Assembly (NCBI GenBank): GCA_050741915.1
Contig: JBOGEX010000064.1
Span: forward strand, 1 to 10,208
Length of the DNA stretch: 10,208 nt
Direction of reading: 5' to 3'
Source of the DNA: JACCTH01 sp050741915
GTDB taxonomy: Bacteria; Actinomycetota; Acidimicrobiia; Spongiisociales; ZC4RG35
Shown here: positions 6,902 through 10,208 of the stretch, piece by piece
Position numbering within the stretch: the stretch's first letter is position 1
Layout of the letters: each line of letters opens with the position of its first letter
Notes under the pieces: generated by a model
Told to the model about the DNA's origin: nothing
What the model saw: only the letters and a program-made list of their open reading frames with translations
Databases searched by the model: none
Program-made: the position numbers and the translations under genes

Positions 6902-8143
6902 TCAGCTCGCTTCTGGCGGTTCGGTGTCCTCAGGGGCGAGGGTGCCTGTCAACTCGGCTTCGAGGGTGCCGCCATTATCCACCAACCGAGCGGTGAACAT
7001 TGGTTGCAGCATTGCATGATCCGAGGCCCTTACGGTCTGGGGGCCCTTGGGAGCATCGAAGGAGTAGCCCTCGAGGGCGGCGATCATTCCTTCGACATCT
7101 TCTGGTTCAGCCTGGCTGAGCGCCTGCACAATCAACTGTGCGGTCACGAAGCCGTCGGGGGTAAAGAGATCGGGTGTCGCAACGTTTTCCACTAGATAGG
7201 TGTTGACCTGGTTGTCGGGCGCGCCAGGAAAGTAGTGATTGAGAAAGCTGATTCCAGTCGCGGCCTCTCCGTAAAACGGCCACGTCACCACGTCCGCCAG
7301 ACCGGTCGTCACCGGTGAGGTCTCGAAAACGGCTTGCTGGTTGAGGGCTTGCCACATGCTGGGAGCGGTCTCCCCCGCCCAAGCGACAAAGACCAAATCG
7401 GGAGCGGCCTGGTTGATCTGATCGGCAAAGCTCGTGAAGTCGGTTTCGCTGGATGGCACCAAAAGCTGCTCGACTGTGAAGTCACGGGCGCCGAGGACGT
7501 TGGTGACGGCGCCGACGTTGGCGGCACCAAACTCGGTGTCCTGAGCAAACACGAGGACCGTTCCACCATCGGTCTCGATCAATGACGCGGCGGTGGCAAC
7601 GTCCTGGTAGCTCTGCCTTCCAGAGCGGAAAGTGTTGTCATTCACGCCGGTGATGGCGTCCGATGCTGCCGGGCCCGAGATGTAGAGGATGTTGTTCTCG
7701 TCGGCGAAGCTGGCGAGCTGCACCGCTACCCCTGAGACGACAGTCCCGGCGATGATGGTCACACCCTGACCAACCAGGTCGGTCGCTTGGCTGATAGCGG
7801 CCTCCGGATCGCCCCCATCATCAGAGATAACGAATTCGATCGGCCTGCCCCCTACCGCCCCCGTCCCATCGGTGGCAAAAGCGAGACCGGCCTCGAGACC
7901 ATCCACGTATTGCTGGCCGTAACCCTGGAGGGCTCCCGAAGTGGTGGTGATGATTCCCACCCTGATTGGCTCACCCGCCACTGCAGCCGTAGTCGAGCTC
8001 CCAGCGGTAGCCATGGTCGTGGTCGCATCATCGGCTCCGGTGGTCGTCACCGGAACCTCTGCCGTCGTGGCGGTCCCACCACCGCCGCAGGCAGCGACGA
8101 TTAGCGCGATGAGCGCCAGAAGCCCAATCTTTGCCCGGTTCAT
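6902..8143 (-). CDS. livK: Branched-chain amino acid-type ABC transporter substrate-binding lipoprotein
   Basis: This 413-residue extracytoplasmic receptor is the first gene of the operon. Residues 1-19 form a lipoprotein signal peptide (MNRAK, a hydrophobic core, then lipobox VAAC with C19 as the lipidation site). A Gly/Thr/Ala-rich low-complexity linker follows to about residue 55, as is common for actinobacterial lipoproteins. The mature domain has the Peripla_BP_6 (LivJ/LivK) pattern: EPIRVGIITTTSGALQGYG at its start, then FVISDDGGDPEAAISQATDL and IIAGTVVSGVAVQLASFADE. It would capture the ligand outside the membrane and deliver it to LivHM. An AGGAGG ribosome-binding site lies 7 nt before the ATG at 8143. 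The livK symbol marks the family; the true ligand is unknown, and the operon enzymes suggest a carboxylate, ester or amide rather than leucine. Confidence 0.93.
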   Translation of the reverse strand: MNRAKIGLLALIALIVAACGGGGTATTAEVPVTTTGADDATTTMATAGSSTTAAVAGEPIRVGIITTTSGALQGYGQQYVDGLEAGLAFATDGTGAVGGRPIEFVISDDGGDPEAAISQATDLVGQGVTIIAGTVVSGVAVQLASFADENNILYISGPAASDAITGVNDNTFRSGRQSYQDVATAASLIETDGGTVLVFAQDTEFGAANVGAVTNVLGARDFTVEQLLVPSSETDFTSFADQINQAAPDLVFVAWAGETAPSMWQALNQQAVFETSPVTTGLADVVTWPFYGEAATGISFLNHYFPGAPDNQVNTYLVENVATPDLFTPDGFVTAQLIVQALSQAEPEDVEGMIAALEGYSFDAPKGPQTVRASDHAMLQPMFTARLVDNGGTLEAELTGTLAPEDTEPPEAS

Positions 8144-8150
8144 CTGCGAT

Positions 8151-8156
8151 CCTCCT
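8151..8156 (-). promoter_or_regulatory. Ribosome-binding site of the binding-protein gene
   Basis: AGGAGG on the minus strand, 7 nt before the ATG at 8143. It is a full Shine-Dalgarno match and the strongest in the operon, in line with the high receptor levels usual for ABC importers. Confidence 0.85.
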
Positions 8157-8164
8157 CGTGTATT

Positions 8165-8179
8165 CTCTCAACATGAGAG
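8165..8179. promoter_or_regulatory. Candidate operator, perfect 6+3+6 palindrome
   Basis: The sequence CTCTCA-ACA-TGAGAG is a perfect inverted repeat with a 3-base centre. It lies about 5-20 bases downstream of the predicted start of the transporter operon and 61-75 bases upstream of the phaC start. Size and symmetry suit a dimeric TetR-family repressor, and the operon encodes one (610-1251). Bound here, a repressor could block the leftward operon and perhaps also phaC. A 6+6 palindrome can occur by chance, so the position is the main argument. Confidence 0.5.
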
Positions 8180-8190
8180 GTGATTCAGGT

Positions 8191-8219
8191 ATTAGATAGA
8201 ACCGTCGAGCCGTTGTCAA
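8191..8219 (-). promoter_or_regulatory. SigA/sigma-70-type promoter of the transporter operon
   Basis: On the minus strand a perfect TTGACA (-35, positions 8219-8214) is followed by exactly 17 bases and then TCTAAT (-10, 8196-8191), five of six matches to TATAAT. Transcription would start near 8184, leaving a 5' leader of about 40 nt that contains the palindrome at 8165-8179 and the AGGAGG site. This is the only near-consensus promoter I found in the window. No equally good plus-strand promoter for phaC is visible; TATTCT at 8161-8166 and TATTAG at 8190-8195 are weak -10 candidates without a matching -35. Confidence 0.8.
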
Positions 8220-8227
8220 GTGATTCC

Positions 8228-8235
8228 GGAGGGAG
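8228..8235 (+). promoter_or_regulatory. Ribosome-binding site that fixes the phaC start
   Basis: GGAGGGAG lies 4 nt before the ATG at 8240 (the GGAGG core ends 7 nt before it). It supports 8240 over the upstream in-frame ATG at 8180; an ATG at 8249 remains a less well spaced alternative. Confidence 0.8.
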
Positions 8236-8239
8236 CATC

Positions 8240-9937
8240 ATGTCGGGAATGATCGCGGGCGCCAGGAAACAGATTCTCCAAGCCTTGGTGGCCGCCGCCC
8301 ACGCTGAGGGGATGGATGCCGCCCGGCTCTTTCCATCGCTGGTCAAGTCCCTGAGAAGCGCGGGTCCGGACGCGATCGCCCCCTTGGCCAACTACGGACT
8401 CGGCATGCTGGGGGCGACTATCTCCTCGGCGGCTGGCTACCTCGGTATCGATCCCGCGGGTCCGATTCCCACCGACCCGAGCGACCGTCGCTTTCGGGAA
8501 GCAGCCTGGCGTAAGAACCCAATCTTCGCCTGGCAACTGCAGGCCTATCTGCTGGGCTGCCGCTTGCTCGACGAGCTCATCGCAGCTGGCGACGTTGCCC
8601 AAACAACTTCCAAGAAGGCCCAGCTCGCGGCTGATCTCGTAAAGGCGGCGTGGTCGCCAACCAACTTCCTCTGGGGGAATCCGGACGCCCTCAAGCGTGC
8701 CCTCGAGACCGGAGGCCTGAGCGTGCTGGCTGGTTTCAAACGCTTTGTAGACGACGCCATCCACAATCGAGCATTTCCCTCCCAGGTCGACGCATCGGGT
8801 TTCAAGATTGGAGTCGATCTGGCGGCGACCCCCGGCAGAGTCGTCTACCGAAATGATCTGATCGAGCTCATCCAATATGACGCTCAAACTGAGCAGACCC
8901 ACACCATTCCCCTGCTGTTCAGTCCGCCGTGGATCAACAAGTACTACGTAATGGACCTAGCTCCCGGGAAGAGCTTGGTCGAGTGGGCGGTCCGACACGG
9001 CCACACCACCTTCGCGATCAGCTATCGAAATCCCGATCGATCGATGGCCGAATTCACCTTCGAGGACTACTTGTTCAAAGGCCCTCTGGCAGCGATGGAC
9101 GTTATCGAGGACATCACCGCCCAATCCCGTGTCAACGTGGTGGCCCTTTGCCTTGGGGGCACGCTAACGGCGATCCTCCTCGGCTATTTAGCTGCTGGGG
9201 GCGAGGACCGAGTCAATTCCGCCACTCTTCTCAACACCCTGATCGATTTCGAGGATGCCGGCGTCCTTTCCGCTTTTACCGATGAGGAGACGCTCGAGCG
9301 CCTCGAAACAATGTGGTCGAGGGAGGGGACTCTCAAAGCCGAGTCGATGCAACGGACTTTTGACGTGCTCCGGCCGCGGGATCTCATCTTCAACTATGTG
9401 GGTCCCGGTTGGTTGATGGGAGACCCCCCACCGGCCTTTGACATCCTCGCCTGGAACGCGGACGGAACGGCCATGCCGGCAGCGATGCACATTGCCTATC
9501 TGCGGTCGTGTTACCTCGAAAACCGGCTCGCCAAAGGCAAGCTCGACTTCGGAGGCAGGACGGTCGATCTCACCAGAGTCGTCGCCGACGTGTTCGCCGT
9601 CGGAGCCGAGAATGACCACATCGCCCCATGGACGAACACCTATATGACGACCCAGCTCCTGCCAAAAGCAAAGGTCAGCTATGTCTTGAGCTCAGCCGGA
9701 CACATCGCCGGAGTAGTCAATCCGCCGAGCCCCAAGGCCAACTATCGCCTTGGTGACGGCTACCCCAAGGAGCCGAAGGAGTGGCGAGCCAAGTCGGTGC
9801 TGGTACAAGAATCGTGGTGGGAGGCTTGGTCTCGTTGGATCTCGGTCCGCTCCGGCGATCTCGGAGACCCGCCGCCGATCGGATCAGACAGGTTCCCACC
9901 GCTAGAGCCGGCACCTGGAACCTATGTCCTCGGCTGA
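8240..9937 (+). CDS. phaC: Polyhydroxyalkanoate synthase (class I type PhaC)
   Basis: The 565-residue protein polymerises hydroxyacyl-CoA into PHA on intracellular granules. It matches class I PhaC in length and order of motifs: DRRFREAAWRKNPIF (82-96), SPTNFLWGNPDALKRALETG (139-158), PPWINKYYVMDLAPGKSLVE (229-248), the nucleophile C304 in VALCLGGT, D459 in GAENDHIAPW, H488 in SSAGHIAGVV, and the C-terminal ESWWEAWSRW. The Cys-Asp-His triad corresponds to C319-D480-H508 of the Ralstonia eutropha enzyme, and the cysteine argues for a synthase rather than a depolymerase. The first Gly of the usual GxCxGG box is Ala. The ATG at 8240 was chosen because GGAGGGAG lies at 8228-8235; an in-frame ATG at 8180 would start inside the palindrome with no ribosome-binding site. 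It is transcribed away from the transporter operon; no phaE, phaR or phasin gene is visible. Confidence 0.93.
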   Translation: MSGMIAGARKQILQALVAAAHAEGMDAARLFPSLVKSLRSAGPDAIAPLANYGLGMLGATISSAAGYLGIDPAGPIPTDPSDRRFREAAWRKNPIFAWQLQAYLLGCRLLDELIAAGDVAQTTSKKAQLAADLVKAAWSPTNFLWGNPDALKRALETGGLSVLAGFKRFVDDAIHNRAFPSQVDASGFKIGVDLAATPGRVVYRNDLIELIQYDAQTEQTHTIPLLFSPPWINKYYVMDLAPGKSLVEWAVRHGHTTFAISYRNPDRSMAEFTFEDYLFKGPLAAMDVIEDITAQSRVNVVALCLGGTLTAILLGYLAAGGEDRVNSATLLNTLIDFEDAGVLSAFTDEETLERLETMWSREGTLKAESMQRTFDVLRPRDLIFNYVGPGWLMGDPPPAFDILAWNADGTAMPAAMHIAYLRSCYLENRLAKGKLDFGGRTVDLTRVVADVFAVGAENDHIAPWTNTYMTTQLLPKAKVSYVLSSAGHIAGVVNPPSPKANYRLGDGYPKEPKEWRAKSVLVQESWWEAWSRWISVRSGDLGDPPPIGSDRFPPLEPAPGTYVLG

Positions 9938-10060
9938 GGCAACGGACTGGACGATACGGGCGAAGACATGAAACGATCAACCACAATGCTCCTCTTTCCG
10001 CCAAGGTGATTGCTGTCGAGCCGTTGGGTTGAGCAGACACCGATCTCACGAATTGTCGAA
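9938..10060. other. Intergenic region between phaC and the convergent gene
   Basis: No supported gene or RNA is seen here. The only short plus-strand frame starting with ATG (9968-10009, 13 codons) has no ribosome-binding site. The region leads into the hairpin at 10061-10086. Confidence 0.6.
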
Positions 10061-10086
10061 CCGAGACGGCCAATCAGCCGTCTCGG
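10061..10086. terminator. Hairpin terminator between convergent genes
   Basis: CCGAGACGGC, a 6-base loop CAATCA, and GCCGTCTCGG form a perfect 10-bp GC-rich stem; GAA (10058-10060) and TTC (10088-10090) can extend it past one bulged base. It sits 123 bases after the phaC stop and immediately after the stop of the minus-strand gene at 10089. Neither side has a clear T-run, so it would be a U-less, actinobacterial-style terminator that could serve both directions. A perfect 10-bp stem is unlikely by chance in 10 kb. Confidence 0.65.
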
Positions 10087-10088
10087 CT

Positions 10089-10208
10089 TCAGGGCGAGGG
10101 ACCCCCAAAGCGCGGCAACGCCTTGTGGGCGGCGCGGAAATCGAACGGAACCGTGGTCTTAAGGGGCGGGGTGTAGAAGGGGGAGGGGCCCGCTCGTCGC
10201 GGTGGCGT
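10089..10208 (-). CDS. C-terminal end of an unidentified protein (truncated by window edge)
   Basis: A minus-strand frame enters from the right edge and ends at a TGA (10091-10089), giving 39 residues that end in RAAHKALPRFGGPSP. The frame has good G/C third-position choice and ends directly before a strong hairpin, which is where a real gene end is expected. Of the other two minus frames, one is stopped early by TAA and the other gives an Arg/Pro-rich peptide. It runs convergently to phaC. I do not recognise the family from so short a tail. Confidence 0.5.
   Translation of the reverse strand, partial: TPPRRAGPSPFYTPPLKTTVPFDFRAAHKALPRFGGPSP

Larger units (their letters stand above)
1..8184 (-). 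other. Predicted nine-gene operon
   Basis: Nine minus-strand genes follow one promoter with no internal gap larger than 28 bp. Seven successive junctions are 4-bp overlaps: GTGA at 6091-6094, ATGA at 5396-5399, GTGA at 4515-4518 (shared bases of the livM start), GTGA at 3514-3517, ATGA at 2732-2735, ATGA at 1248-1251 and ATGA at 610-613. No terminator-like hairpin is seen between genes. The operon probably continues past the left edge, since the last gene is incomplete. Confidence 0.8.

Noticed and set aside
8021..8120. Repetitive-looking low-complexity stretch in the binding-protein gene
   Set aside because: It encodes the Gly/Thr-rich linker after the lipobox of a secreted lipoprotein, a normal feature, not a separate repeat element.
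8180..8226. Direct repeat GTGATTC spaced exactly 40 bp (8180-8186 and 8220-8226)
   Set aside because: Seven bases is too short to be meaningful, and the second copy runs into the phaC ribosome-binding site.
8180..8239. phaC start at 8180
   Set aside because: There the initiation codon is in or beside the palindrome with no ribosome-binding site, and the extra residues are not PhaC-like. GGAGGGAG supports 8240.
8204..10026. 12-base repeat GTCGAGCCGTTG at 8204-8215 and 10015-10026, flanking phaC
   Set aside because: Several 12-mers are expected to repeat by chance in 10 kb of GC-rich DNA, the flanking bases do not match, and no integrase or transposase is near.

Overview
The window looks like chromosomal DNA of a high-GC Gram-positive bacterium, most likely an actinomycete-type (Actinomycetota) organism. 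The evidence is a GC-rich sequence with strong G/C third-position bias, several GTG starts, a lipoprotein with a Thr-rich linker after its lipobox, and a mycobacterial-style FadD-like ligase. The exact class (possibly Acidimicrobiia) cannot be fixed by eye. No tRNA, rRNA, CRISPR array, insertion sequence or phage gene is seen, and the window is almost fully coding.

Positions 8219 down to 1 (minus strand) form one long operon. It starts from a near-consensus promoter (TTGACA-N17-TCTAAT, 8219-8191) followed by a 15-bp palindrome just past the likely transcription start. Gene order in transcription is: branched-chain-amino-acid-type ABC transporter binding lipoprotein (6902-8143), ATPase livG-type (6091-6873), ATPase livF-type (5396-6094), permease livH-type (4515-5399), permease livM-type (3514-4518), alpha/beta hydrolase (2732-3517), acyl-CoA synthetase (1248-2735), TetR-family regulator (610-1251), and a FabH-like ketoacyl synthase III cut by the left edge (1-613). 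From livG onward each of seven consecutive junctions is a 4-bp ATGA or GTGA stop/start overlap, so the transporter, enzymes and regulator appear translationally coupled.

Divergent from this operon, on the plus strand, is a class I-type polyhydroxyalkanoate synthase (phaC, 8240-9937) with an intact Cys-Asp-His triad. It shares the 96-bp promoter region with the transporter operon. Its 3' end faces a minus-strand reading frame entering from the right edge (10089-10208, C-terminal end only, unidentified). A perfect 10-bp-stem hairpin (10061-10086) lies between the two as a likely terminator.

Taken together, the locus suggests (inference) uptake of a small organic acid, amide or ester by a HAAT-family transporter, hydrolysis of an ester or lactone by the alpha/beta hydrolase, CoA activation by the ligase, and use of CoA thioesters by the ketoacyl synthase and/or the PHA synthase. 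The operon-encoded TetR repressor is the likely controller, possibly acting at the shared palindrome. Each protein family is well known. The tight physical coupling of an uptake system, a CoA-activating module and a PHA synthase is the part worth testing.
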